From NCBI GenBank assembly GCA_903904005.1, contig CAIVAR010000019.1, positions 1 to 44,575 of the forward strand: a stretch of 44,575 nt of DNA, in the 5' to 3' direction. Source of the stretch: an uncultured Anaeromyxobacter sp. (GTDB lineage: Bacteria > Myxococcota > Myxococcia > Myxococcales > Anaeromyxobacteraceae). The notes beneath the pieces are model-generated. The model was not told where the DNA came from. It ran no database searches and worked only from the letters and a program-made list of their open reading frames with translations. This document shows, piece after piece, positions 1 through 7,755 of this stretch. Every line of letters begins with the position of its first letter. Within the stretch, counting starts at the first letter, position 1. The position numbers and the translations under genes were made by a program.

Positions 1-608
1 AGGTTGGCGTTCTGCTCGACGAGCAGGATGGTGGTCTTCCGCTCCTCGTTGATGCGCTTGATGATCCGGAAGATCTCGGCGACGAGCAGCGGGGCCAGGC
101 CCAGCGACGGCTCGTCGAGCATCATGAGCTTGGGTCGCGCCATGAGGGCGCGGCTGATGGCGAGCATCTGCTGCTCCCCGCCGGAGAGGTAGCCGGCCAG
201 CTTCTTCCGCCGCTCGCGCAGCCGGGGGAAGAACTCGTAGCAGGCCTCCTTGTCGGCGCGCAGGCCGGCCCGGTCGTTGCGGGTGTAGCCCCCCATGTCG
301 ATGTTCTCCTCGACGGTGAGGTCCTCGAAGACGCGACGCCCCTCCATCACCTGGAAGATGCCGCGACGCACCACGGTTTCCGGGGGCAGCTCGTGCACCG
401 GCTGCCCCTCGAAGAAGATGCCGCCGTCGGTGACCTCCCCCTCCTCGCTGTGGAGCAGCCCGGAGATGGCCTTGAGCGTGGTCGACTTGCCGGCGCCGTT
501 GGAGCCGAGCAGCGCGACGATCTTCCCTTCCGGCACCTGGAGGGAGAGCCCCTTCAGGACCAGGATCACGTCGTCGTAGATGACCTCGACGTTCTTCAGC
601 TCGAGCAT
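1..608 (-). CDS. livF: Branched-chain amino acid type ABC transporter ATPase LivF (3' end missing)
   Basis: This is the second ATPase subunit of a LivFGHM-type importer and drives uptake from the cytoplasmic face of the membrane. The 202 visible residues carry Walker A GSNGAGKST (residues 35-43), the ABC signature LSGGEQQ near residue 140, Walker B LMMLDEP near residue 155, and the LivF-typical run GLAPLLV after it. The family is usually about 235 residues, so roughly 30 C-terminal residues lie beyond the left edge. The ATG at 608 gives the expected start (MLELKNVEV). It is the last visible gene of the transport operon and is separated from the binding-protein gene by a strong hairpin (620-647). 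The family call is secure. The substrate cannot be read from the ATPase. Confidence 0.95.
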   Translation of the reverse strand, partial: MLELKNVEVIYDDVILVLKGLSLQVPEGKIVALLGSNGAGKSTTLKAISGLLHSEEGEVTDGGIFFEGQPVHELPPETVVRRGIFQVMEGRRVFEDLTVEENIDMGGYTRNDRAGLRADKEACYEFFPRLRERRKKLAGYLSGGEQQMLAISRALMARPKLMMLDEPSLGLAPLLVAEIFRIIKRINEERKTTILLVEQNAN

Positions 609-619
609 CCGTCACCCCG

Positions 620-647
620 GCGGGTGGGACCCAGAGGTCCCACCCGC
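620..647. repeat. Perfect 12-bp inverted repeat, intercistronic hairpin
   Basis: Arms GCGGGTGGGACC (620-631) and GGTCCCACCCGC (636-647) enclose a 4-base loop. It lies between the binding-protein stop (671) and the livF start (608) in operon direction. No T-run follows on the minus strand, so it looks more like an mRNA-stabilising or partially attenuating stem than a full terminator. Such stems behind binding-protein genes are known to raise the amount of binding protein relative to the transporter. That role is inferred here. Confidence 0.8.
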
Positions 648-670
648 AATGTTCACTTTAAGTGTACCGC

Positions 671-1870
671 CTACAGGCCGAACCACTCCTTGGTGCGCGG
701 CATGATGTAGTCACCGATCTTCACGAGCTTGCCACCCTGGATCTGGTAGATGCTGGTGGTCATGGTGGGGCGGTGGTCGGTGGGGGTGTAGGTCACCGAC
801 TGGGAGAGCCCGCCGGTGGAGAAGTCGGCCAGCTTCTCGACCGCCGCCTTCACGCCCGGGCCGTTCAGCTGCCCGGCCTTCTCGGCCCCCTTGAGCCCCT
901 CGGTCCAGACCAGGCAGGTGGCCCAGCCGCGCACGTACATGGCGTCGTGCTTGTCGTTGGGGTGGTACTTCTGGTGGGCGGCCTCGAGGACCTTCATGCC
1001 CGGGACCGGGGTGCCGAACGGCACGTGCGGCACGACGCCGGTGACGCCCTCGGCGAGCGGGCCGGCCACGGCCACCAGCGACTCGGAGAAGCCGTAGGGG
1101 TTCGAGCCGAACTTCACCGTCAGGCCGAGCTTCTTCGCGTCGCGGAGCACCAGCGAGACGCCGGTGGTGGTGACGTTGATGTAGGCGTACTCCACCCCCT
1201 TCTGCTTCATGGTGAGCAGCTGGCTGGTGGCGTCCTGGAAGTTGGGGGGCAGCACGGCCTTGTCGACCACGTCGACGCCGATCTCGGCGCCGTACTTCTC
1301 GCCGGCGGCGATGGGGGCCTTGCCGTAGGCGTTGTCGCCGAACATGAAGGCCACCTTGGCCTTCCCCTTGCCGCCGGACTTGGCGTAGTCCTGCTTCACC
1401 CAGTCGAGCCAGCTGCGGAGCTGCTCGGAGTAGGTGGGGGCCACGTAGAAGTTGTAGGGGAACTTGGACGGGTCGGAGAGCGGCGCGGCGAAGGAGCCGG
1501 AGAAGTACGGGATCTTGTCCTGGCCCACGAAGTCCTTGAGGGCTTCCGTGTCACCGGTGCCCCATCCCTGGATCATGACGACCTTGTCGTCGTTCACGAG
1601 CTTCTTGTAGAGGGCGCGGGCCTGGTCGATCTTGTAGGCGTAGTCGGCGCCGAGCAGCTTGATCTTCTTGCCGTTGATGCCGCCGGCGTCGTTGGTCACG
1701 GCCACGCAGTCCTGCACCCCCTGCGCGAAGGGCTTGCCCACGTCGGAGGTGACGCCGGTGAGGTCGAAGATGCCGCCGACCTTGATCTCCTGCTGGGCGG
1801 AAGCGAGTGCGGGGACGAGCGCCGCCAGGGCGGCGACGAGTACGGCTCGGAGGTTCCTGCCTGCCATCAT
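671..1870 (-). CDS. Periplasmic substrate-binding protein of Liv-type ABC transporter
   Basis: This 399-residue protein is the extracytoplasmic receptor of the neighbouring LivGHMF importer. Residues 1-25 are a Sec signal peptide (basic start, Ala/Leu core, cleavage likely after ALASA). The mature part begins QQEIKVGGIFDLTG and continues as a type I periplasmic binding fold, with motifs such as GGINGKKIKL and the Leu/Ile/Val-binding architecture. An AGGAG lies 5 bases before the first of two adjacent ATG codons (1870 and 1867); either could serve. It lies between livM and livF, with the 620-647 hairpin behind it. The ligand could be a branched-chain amino acid, urea, an amide or an organic acid. 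The acyl-CoA synthetase in the same operon makes a carboxylic acid plausible. Confidence 0.9.
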   Translation of the reverse strand: MMAGRNLRAVLVAALAALVPALASAQQEIKVGGIFDLTGVTSDVGKPFAQGVQDCVAVTNDAGGINGKKIKLLGADYAYKIDQARALYKKLVNDDKVVMIQGWGTGDTEALKDFVGQDKIPYFSGSFAAPLSDPSKFPYNFYVAPTYSEQLRSWLDWVKQDYAKSGGKGKAKVAFMFGDNAYGKAPIAAGEKYGAEIGVDVVDKAVLPPNFQDATSQLLTMKQKGVEYAYINVTTTGVSLVLRDAKKLGLTVKFGSNPYGFSESLVAVAGPLAEGVTGVVPHVPFGTPVPGMKVLEAAHQKYHPNDKHDAMYVRGWATCLVWTEGLKGAEKAGQLNGPGVKAAVEKLADFSTGGLSQSVTYTPTDHRPTMTTSIYQIQGGKLVKIGDYIMPRTKEWFGL

Positions 1871-1923
1871 GTGTTCTCCTCTTTCACTTACGGTCAATTG
1901 CGCGGGGGCTCGCTGCCGGACTG

Positions 1924-2967
1924 CTAGTACGAGAACGGGTACAGCTTCCAGTACGCCTTGATGTGGTTCCACCGGGCGGCCATCCCGTCCGGTTCGAAGA
2001 TGAGGAAGAGGATCACCACCAGGCCGAAGACCCCGGCCTTGAGCGGGGCCACGAGCTGCATCAGGGCCGGCCACTGGTTGGAGAGGGCGTCGGTCCCGAG
2101 GCGGAGCATCTCGGGAAGCAGCGTGATGAAGATGGCGCCGAAGATGGAGCCCAGGATCGAGCCCAGCCCGCCGATGATCACCATGCCCAGGTAGTCGATG
2201 GCCAGCGTGATGGGGAAGTTCTCCGGGCTGATGATGCGCGCCTGGTAGGCGAGCAGCGACCCGGCCACGCCGACGATGAAGGACGACACCGCGAAGGAGA
2301 GCAGCTTGTAGCGGAAGACGTTCACGCCCATGACCTCGGCGGAGATGTCCTGGTCGCGGATGGCCACGAAGGCCTTGCCCACCTTGGTGCGGAAGAGGTT
2401 CTTGGTGAAGAAGAGCAGCCCGACCGTGACCGGGAAGATCAGGTAGAACATCTTCCGGTCGTCGGAGAGCACCAGCCCGGCGAACTGCGCCGGCGGGATG
2501 GAGATGCCGTTCACCCCGCCGGTCATCGAGTCCCAGTGGGTGGCGGTGAACTCGACGATGTAGTGGGCGGCCAGGGTCGCCACCGCGAGGTAGAGCCCCT
2601 TCAGTCGCAAGGACGGGATGCCGAAGACGAGCCCGACCATGGCGGTGAGGAGGCCGGAGAGCGGGATCACGATCACGAAGGGCAGGCCGGCCTTGCCCGC
2701 CATGGCGGCGGTGGCGAAGCCGCCCACGGCCAGGAAGGCCGCGGTGCCGAGCGAGATGAGGCCGGTGTACCCGGTGACCACGTTGAGGCCGACGGCGCCG
2801 ATGATGGCGATGCAGATGCGGTTGAGAACGTCGAGCCAGTAGGTGGTCGCGAACTGTGGCAGCACGAGCAGGAAGAGCAGCAGCCCCGAGAGCAGCACCC
2901 GCGGCAGCGGGGACTCGAAGAGCGACATGTCCTCGGCGTAGCTCTCCCGGAAATCCCCGCAGCGCAT
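1924..2967 (-). CDS. livM: ABC transporter permease LivM
   Basis: One of two inner-membrane permeases of the Liv-type importer, 347 residues with about eight to ten hydrophobic segments. The family core NVVTGYTGLISLGTAAFLAVGGFATA is visible near residues 60-80, and the later segment AIDYLGMVIIGGLGSILGSIFGA matches the permease region that docks with the ATPases. The ATG at 2967 is preceded by AGGAGG, which overlaps the livH stop codon, so the two permeases are probably translated together. A later ATG at residue 14 (MSLFESP) is an alternative start. The family call is secure. Confidence 0.93.
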   Translation of the reverse strand: MRCGDFRESYAEDMSLFESPLPRVLLSGLLLFLLVLPQFATTYWLDVLNRICIAIIGAVGLNVVTGYTGLISLGTAAFLAVGGFATAAMAGKAGLPFVIVIPLSGLLTAMVGLVFGIPSLRLKGLYLAVATLAAHYIVEFTATHWDSMTGGVNGISIPPAQFAGLVLSDDRKMFYLIFPVTVGLLFFTKNLFRTKVGKAFVAIRDQDISAEVMGVNVFRYKLLSFAVSSFIVGVAGSLLAYQARIISPENFPITLAIDYLGMVIIGGLGSILGSIFGAIFITLLPEMLRLGTDALSNQWPALMQLVAPLKAGVFGLVVILFLIFEPDGMAARWNHIKAYWKLYPFSY

Positions 2968-2978
2968 CCTTGCTCCTC

Positions 2979-3866
2979 CTAGACCCGCTCGATCTTGACC
3001 TTGCCGAAGAGGCCGTACGGCTTGATGGTGAGGATGAGGACCAGCACGACGAAGGGCGCGACCTCCTTGGCCCCGCCGCCCACCAGCGGGTCGAGGTAGC
3101 CGCCCGCCAGGTTCTCCAGGATGCCCATGATCGGGCCGCCCACGATGGCGCCGGCGATGGAGTCGAGGCCGCCCAGGATCACCACCGGGATGACCTTGAG
3201 GCCGAAGAAGGCCATGGCGCCGTCGAGGCCGCCGCGGATGCCGGCCAGCAGCACGCCGCCGATGGCCGAGACCACCGCGGCGATGGACCAGGCGAGCGCG
3301 AAGATCCGCTTCACCGAGATGCCCATCGACAGCGAGACCTGCTGCGAGAAGGCGGTGGCGCGCATGGCCACGCCGGACCGGGTGAACTTGAAGAAGAGGG
3401 TGAAGATGACGAGCAGGACGGCCACGCTCACCAGGCTGATGAGGTAGCCCTGGGAGACCGGCAGCGGGCCGATCTTCACCGGCTCGGCCGGGAAGATGTC
3501 CGGGAAGGGGCGGAGCTCGGTGCCCCAGATGCCCTGGATGATGGCCTTCAGCAGCGAGGAGAGCCCCAGCGTCACCATGATGAGCGAGATGACCGGCTCC
3601 CCGATCATGGGGCGCAGGATGAGCCGCTCGGTGAGGATGCCCATCAGCGCCGAGAAGGCGAGCGTGAGGAGGAAGGACCAGAAGAACGGCACCTGGTACT
3701 GCACCGTCAGGGTGAGGCAGATGTAGGCGCCGAGGACCAGGAACTCGCCCTGGGCGAAGTTGAGGACGCTCGTCGACTTGTAGATGACGACGAAGCCCAG
3801 GCCGACCAGGGAGTAGATGCTCCCGACCACGATGCCGTTGAGCAGGAGCTGGAGGAAGAATTCCAT
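2979..3866 (-). CDS. livH: ABC transporter permease LivH
   Basis: Partner permease of LivM, 295 residues and mostly hydrophobic. The N-terminus MEFFLQLLLNGIVVGSIYSLVGLG and the following VLNFAQGEFLVLGAY segment are hallmarks of LivH. A second conserved stretch, VIPVVILGGLDSIAGAIVGG, lies in the C-terminal half. The ATG at 3866 has GGAG at a good distance; an in-frame extension upstream has no hydrophobic or family character and was discarded. The stop codon overlaps the ribosome-binding site of livM. The 180 bases between this gene and the upstream synthetase contain no convincing gene. Confidence 0.93.
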   Translation of the reverse strand: MEFFLQLLLNGIVVGSIYSLVGLGFVVIYKSTSVLNFAQGEFLVLGAYICLTLTVQYQVPFFWSFLLTLAFSALMGILTERLILRPMIGEPVISLIMVTLGLSSLLKAIIQGIWGTELRPFPDIFPAEPVKIGPLPVSQGYLISLVSVAVLLVIFTLFFKFTRSGVAMRATAFSQQVSLSMGISVKRIFALAWSIAAVVSAIGGVLLAGIRGGLDGAMAFFGLKVIPVVILGGLDSIAGAIVGGPIMGILENLAGGYLDPLVGGGAKEVAPFVVLVLILTIKPYGLFGKVKIERV

Positions 3867-4046
3867 CAGTGCTCCGTCCCAGGCATGGTGACGTTGCGAG
3901 AGCGCCGAGACCGACGCGAGGCGGGCGCCCGAGGAGAGAGCAGCGGAGGCGTGGTGATGCCACGTCGAGCAGCGCACCGACGAGGCCGCGCGCCGCAGCG
4001 AGAGGATCGGCGCTCGGAGTAGGCGCCATGCCTGGGCTGGAGCACT
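3867..4046. other. Non-coding spacer inside the transport operon
   Basis: About 180 bases between the synthetase stop and the livH start. I see no hairpin with a T-run, no promoter with both boxes and no credible open frame. The predicted peptides on either strand are arginine/proline/serine-rich composition artefacts. Confidence 0.5.
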
Positions 4047-5984
4047 CTAGGCCGCCTTCCCCGGGGACTCGCGCAGCCGGCGCACGAGCAGCGTGGTCTG
4101 GATGCGGGTGGTCTTCCCGTCCTGGAACTTGATGGTGGTGTCGATGGCCACCTCGCCGCGGTCTCCGTAGAGGGCGTCGATGACCACCTTGTAGCGCTCC
4201 TCGACGAAGCCACGCCGCACCTTGCGCGTGCGGGTCAGCTCCTCGTCGTCGGCGTCGAGCTCCTTGTAGAGGAGCACGAACTTCCGGATGCTGGCCGCCG
4301 AAGGCAGGGTCTCGTTCACCAGGTCGACCTCCTTCTGCACGAGGTCGTAGACTTCCGGCTTGGCGGAGAGGTCGGTGTAGGTGGTGTAGGAGATCTTGTT
4401 CTTCTCGGCCCACTTCCCCACCACGCCCATGTCGATGTTCAGCATGGCGGTGAGGTACGGCCGCCCCTTGCCCACCACCACCGCCTCCTTCACGAAGGGG
4501 GAGAACTTGAGCCGGTTCTCGATGAACTGGGGCGAGTACTGGGTCCCGTCGGCCAGTTGCATCACGTCCTTGACGCGGTCGATGACGACGAGCTGGCCGT
4601 CCTCGGCCAGGTAGCCGGCGTCGCCGGAGCGGAGCCAGCCGTCGGAGACGGCCGCGGTGGTGGCCTCCTCGTTCTTGTAGTAGCCGAGGAAGACCGCGTC
4701 GCTCTTCGAGAGGATCTCGCCGGTCTCGGAGATCTTCACCTCTGTGCCGGGGATGGGCACGCCCACCGTGTGGAACTGGATGTCGTCGTTGCGGTGGATG
4801 CAGGAGATGCCGCTGATCTCGGTCTGGCCGTAGATCTGCTTGAGCGGCACGTCCATGGCGTGGAAGAAGCGGAAGACGTCGGGACCGAGCGCCGCGCCGC
4901 CGGTGGAGGCGCTGCGCAGGTGGGTGAAGCCGAGCCGGTCCTTGAGCGCCCGGAAGAGGGCCCAGTGGCCGAGCCGGTGCAGGAAGGCCAGGCCGGCGGG
5001 GATGGGCTTCTTCTGGAAGCGCAGGTCGGCCACCTTGCGCCCCACCGGCATCCAGCGCTCGTACATGAAGCGCTTGAACGGGGTGGTGTCCATGATCTTC
5101 ACCTGCACCGTGGAGGTGAGGTTCTCCCAGATGCGCGGCGGCGCGAACATCACGTGGGGACCGATCTCCCGGATGTTCTCCATGACCGTCTCGGGCTGCT
5201 CGGGGAAGTTCACCGTGAAGCCCACCGCCAGCGCCGAGGAGAGCGACATCATCTGCTCGCCGATCCAGGCCAGCGGGAGGAAGGAGACGAACTCGTCCCC
5301 GGGGAGCTTGGGATCGACCTGGTTGAGCGAAAGCGCCATGGAGAGCAGGTTCCGGAAGGAGAGCATCGCCCCCTTGGGAAACCCCGTGGTGCCCGACGTG
5401 TAGCTGATGATGGCCACGTCGGAGACCTTGCCGTTGCGGACGTGCTCCTCCCAGGCGCCGGGGCGGTGCTCGAGAAACTCGCGCCCCTTCTCCTCGACCG
5501 CCTCGAAGGAGAGCAGCTTCTCGTGCGCGTACTTGCGCAGCCCGCGCGGGTCGGTGAAGACGACGGCGCGGACCTTGGGCAGCTTGTCGAGCATGTCGAG
5601 GATCTTGTCGACCTGCTCCTGGTCCTCGGCCACCACGAAGGTGGCGTCGCAGTGGTCGATGACGAAGGCCACCTCGGTGAGGTTCGAGTCCTGGTAGAGC
5701 CCCACCGAGGCGCCGCCGGCGGCCTGCGCGGCCACCTCGGCCCACACCCACTCCGGCCGGTTGTCGCCGATGATGGCCACCTTGTCGCCGGGCTGCATGC
5801 CCAGCGCCACGAGCCCCATGGCGAAGTCGCGGACGTGCTCGTGGTATTCACGCCAGGTGAACGGCTGCCAGATCCCGAACTCCTTCTCCCGCATGGCCAC
5901 CTTGTCGGGATGGAGGCCGGCGTTGCGGACGAGGAGCTTGGGGAAGGTGTCGTTGCCCTGGAGCTGGTCGAGGATGTCGGCCAC
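4047..5984 (-). CDS. Long-chain/aryl acyl-CoA synthetase (AMP-forming)
   Basis: A 645-residue adenylate-forming ligase that would activate a carboxylic acid to its CoA thioester using ATP. The P-loop motif YTSGTTGFPKG is at residues 195-205. The motifs YGQTEISG and DGWLRSGDAGYLAEDGQLVVIDR (A5 and A7/A8 regions) follow, and the length matches the FadD15/FAA-like long-chain group. The GTG at 5984 was chosen because GGAGGA lies just upstream. An in-frame ATG at 6008 overlaps the livG stop as ATGA and is the alternative, but has no good ribosome-binding site. Its place between livG and livH suggests that the imported compound, or a product of it, becomes CoA-activated. Chain length and substrate class cannot be read from sequence alone. 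Confidence 0.9.
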   Translation of the reverse strand: MADILDQLQGNDTFPKLLVRNAGLHPDKVAMREKEFGIWQPFTWREYHEHVRDFAMGLVALGMQPGDKVAIIGDNRPEWVWAEVAAQAAGGASVGLYQDSNLTEVAFVIDHCDATFVVAEDQEQVDKILDMLDKLPKVRAVVFTDPRGLRKYAHEKLLSFEAVEEKGREFLEHRPGAWEEHVRNGKVSDVAIISYTSGTTGFPKGAMLSFRNLLSMALSLNQVDPKLPGDEFVSFLPLAWIGEQMMSLSSALAVGFTVNFPEQPETVMENIREIGPHVMFAPPRIWENLTSTVQVKIMDTTPFKRFMYERWMPVGRKVADLRFQKKPIPAGLAFLHRLGHWALFRALKDRLGFTHLRSASTGGAALGPDVFRFFHAMDVPLKQIYGQTEISGISCIHRNDDIQFHTVGVPIPGTEVKISETGEILSKSDAVFLGYYKNEEATTAAVSDGWLRSGDAGYLAEDGQLVVIDRVKDVMQLADGTQYSPQFIENRLKFSPFVKEAVVVGKGRPYLTAMLNIDMGVVGKWAEKNKISYTTYTDLSAKPEVYDLVQKEVDLVNETLPSAASIRKFVLLYKELDADDEELTRTRKVRRGFVEERYKVVIDALYGDRGEVAIDTTIKFQDGKTTRIQTTLLVRRLRESPGKAA

Positions 5985-6004
5985 GTGGGTTCCTCCGGGG
6001 GTCG

Positions 6005-6772
6005 TCATCCTTGGACCTGCCCGAGGTAGGCTTCCTGGACGGCCGGGTCGCCCTGGACCTCCTCGGGCGTCCCGTCGGCGATCTTCTCGCCGAAGGAGAG
6101 CACCGTGACGCGGTGCGAGACGTCCATCACCACGCCCATGTCGTGCTCGATCATGATCATGGTGGTGCCCCGGTCCTCGTTGATGTCGAGGATGAAGCGG
6201 GCCATGTCCTCCTTCTCCTCGGCGTTCATCCCGGCCATGGGCTCGTCGAGGAGGAGCAGCCGGGGCTCGAGCGCCAGCGCCCGCGCCAGCTCGACCCGCT
6301 TCTGGAGGCCGTAGGCCAGCGTGCCCACCACCTTCTTGCGGATGTGCTGGATCTCCAGGAAGTCGATGATGTCCTCGACCACCTCGCGGTGGGCGATCTC
6401 CTCGGCGCGGGCCTTCCCGTAGTAGATCCCGCCCGACAGCACCCCCTCGTGCTGGTGCACGTGGCGCCCGATGAGCAGGTTGTCGAGGACGGTCATGCCC
6501 CGGAAGAGCGCGATGTTCTGGAAGGTCCGGGCGACCCCCATCTTGGTCCGGTGCGCCGGGGAGAGCTTCGTCACGTCGGCGCCGTCGAAGTGCACCGAGC
6601 CGCGCTGGGGGCGGTAGACCCCGCTGATGCAGTTGAGGAGACTGGTCTTTCCGGCGCCGTTCGGGCCGATGACGGCGTGCAGCGAACCCCGCCGGACCTC
6701 GAAGCTCACGTCGGAGAGCGCGGTCACTCCCCGGAAGTGGAGTATCAGGTTGTTCACACGCAGGAGCGGCAT
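6005..6772 (-). CDS. livG: ABC transporter ATPase LivG
   Basis: First ATPase of the Liv-type importer, 255 residues. Walker A GPNGAGKTS is at residues 36-44, the Q-loop region reads VARTFQNIALF, and Walker B reads LLLLDEP followed by the LivG-typical MAGMNAEE. The signature motif is LAYGLQKR where LSYGQQR or LSGGQ is usual; this is a mild divergence but keeps the key glycine. The ATG at 6772 gives the normal family N-terminus (MPLLRVNNLILHF), although only a weak ribosome-binding site precedes it. A 6-bp inverted repeat (6777-6794) sits immediately upstream of the start. Confidence 0.94.
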   Translation of the reverse strand: MPLLRVNNLILHFRGVTALSDVSFEVRRGSLHAVIGPNGAGKTSLLNCISGVYRPQRGSVHFDGADVTKLSPAHRTKMGVARTFQNIALFRGMTVLDNLLIGRHVHQHEGVLSGGIYYGKARAEEIAHREVVEDIIDFLEIQHIRKKVVGTLAYGLQKRVELARALALEPRLLLLDEPMAGMNAEEKEDMARFILDINEDRGTTMIMIEHDMGVVMDVSHRVTVLSFGEKIADGTPEEVQGDPAVQEAYLGQVQG

Positions 6773-6776
6773 GGGA

Positions 6777-6794
6777 CATCTGTGATCCCAGATG
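6777..6794. repeat. Inverted repeat just upstream of livG
   Basis: CATCTG (6777-6782) and CAGATG (6789-6794) are separated by six bases and lie five bases before the livG start codon. This could be an operator or an RNA stem that hides the weak ribosome-binding site. The short arms leave chance possible. Confidence 0.4.
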
Positions 6795-6861
6795 AGCCGG
6801 TCCCGATTCAAGCCGCACCGCGGCACAAAACGGCGACGCGCGATCCTTGACAGCCGCCGCG

Positions 6862-7206
6862 CTACCCCGGTGGCCAGAACATCGGCCGCCCCCCCATGCA
6901 GTGCATGTGGACGTGAAACACCAGCTGCCCGCCCTCGCGGTTCACGTTCACCACGCTTCGCCAGCCCGCCTCGGCCACCCCGCGCTCGGCCGCGAGCTGG
7001 GCCGAGACCCGGGCCAGCTTGCCGACCAGGGCGTCGTCTTCGGGGGTGAGATCGTTCAGGGTGGGGATGTGGCGCTTCGGAACCACGAGCACGTGGACCG
7101 GCGCCTGGGGGTTGATGTCCTCGAAGGCCACCACGTCCTCGTCCTCGAAGACGAGCTTCGCGGGGATCTCCTTGCGCGCGATCTTGCAGAAGAGGCAGTC
7201 GGCCAC
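6862..7206 (-). CDS. HIT-family nucleotide hydrolase (HINT-like)
   Basis: A 114-residue histidine-triad protein. The catalytic motif H98-V-H100-M-H102 is intact and the N-terminus CLFCKIARKEIP is typical of bacterial HINT/HinT proteins, which hydrolyse nucleoside phosphoramidates and aminoacyl-adenylates. C4 and C7 resemble the zinc-binding cysteines of the group. The start is a GTG at 7206 with GAGGTG four bases upstream. It lies 61 bases behind dtd in the same direction. Both proteins clean up translation-related by-products, so co-expression makes sense. Confidence 0.93.
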   Translation of the reverse strand: MADCLFCKIARKEIPAKLVFEDEDVVAFEDINPQAPVHVLVVPKRHIPTLNDLTPEDDALVGKLARVSAQLAAERGVAEAGWRSVVNVNREGGQLVFHVHMHCMGGRPMFWPPG

Positions 7207-7267
7207 GGTTCACCTCGCTCCGGGCAGCCAGGGGGCCGCGCGGTCCGGCGAGGATACCGCGGACCGA

Positions 7268-7711
7268 TCAGCGCTGCGAGTCGAGGATCAGGGTGACCGG
7301 GCCGTCGTTCACGAGCTCGACCTCCATGTGCGCCCGGAAGACCCCGGTCGCCACCGGCACGGACCGGGCCCGGAGCAGCGCGGCGACCTCCTCGTAGAGG
7401 GCGCTGGCCAGTTCCGGCGGGGCGGCGCCGACGAAGCTCGGCCGGTTCCCCTTGCGGGCGTCGCCGAGCAGGGTGAACTGGGAGACGAGGAGGACCGCGC
7501 CCCCCACGTCGAGCACCGACCGGTTCATCTTGCCGGCCTCGTCCTCGAAGATGCGCAGCTGGGCCAGCTTGTCGGCCATCCAGCGGCACTCCTCCGGGGA
7601 ATCGCCGGCGGCCACGCCGAGGAGCACGAGCAGCCCCTGCCCCACCTCCCCCACCACCTGCCGGTCGACCCGGACCGCGGCCCGGGCCACGCGCTGCACC
7701 ACCGATCGCAT
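7268..7711 (-). CDS. dtd: D-aminoacyl-tRNA deacylase
   Basis: A 147-residue cytoplasmic editing enzyme that hydrolyses D-amino acids (and glycine) from mischarged tRNA. Both family signatures are present: SQFTL at residues 77-81 and NDGPVT at 135-140, which carries the Gly-cisPro element for chiral proofreading. Length and N-terminus ([13 protein letters not shown]) are standard. The ATG at 7711 follows AAGGGCGG. It is the first gene of the minus-strand run and faces the AstA-like gene divergently across 44 bases that contain a small hairpin. Confidence 0.96.
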   Translation of the reverse strand: MRSVVQRVARAAVRVDRQVVGEVGQGLLVLLGVAAGDSPEECRWMADKLAQLRIFEDEAGKMNRSVLDVGGAVLLVSQFTLLGDARKGNRPSFVGAAPPELASALYEEVAALLRARSVPVATGVFRAHMEVELVNDGPVTLILDSQR

Positions 7712-7724
7712 CCGCCCTTCATGA

Positions 7725-7742
7725 CACGGGTTCCGACCCGTG
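7725..7742. repeat. 7-bp inverted repeat between dtd and the AstA-like gene
   Basis: CACGGGT (7725-7731) and ACCCGTG (7736-7742) flank a 4-base loop in the short divergent gap. It could be a shared operator for both genes. No clear sigma-70 boxes are visible next to it. Confidence 0.4.
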
Positions 7743-7755
7743 CCAATCTCGGGCC

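Noticed and set aside
1924-5751. A 1275-residue frame on the minus strand across livM, livH and the synthetase
   Set aside because: Only its last 347 residues are a real protein (LivM). The rest is Arg/Pro/Gly-rich out-of-frame reading caused by high GC.
4557-6029. A 490-residue plus-strand frame opposite the acyl-CoA synthetase
   Set aside because: Composition is that of an antisense shadow and it has no ribosome-binding site or family feature.
6847-6852. TTGACA on the plus strand near the end of the HIT gene
   Set aside because: It points away from all genes in the area, which lie on the minus strand.
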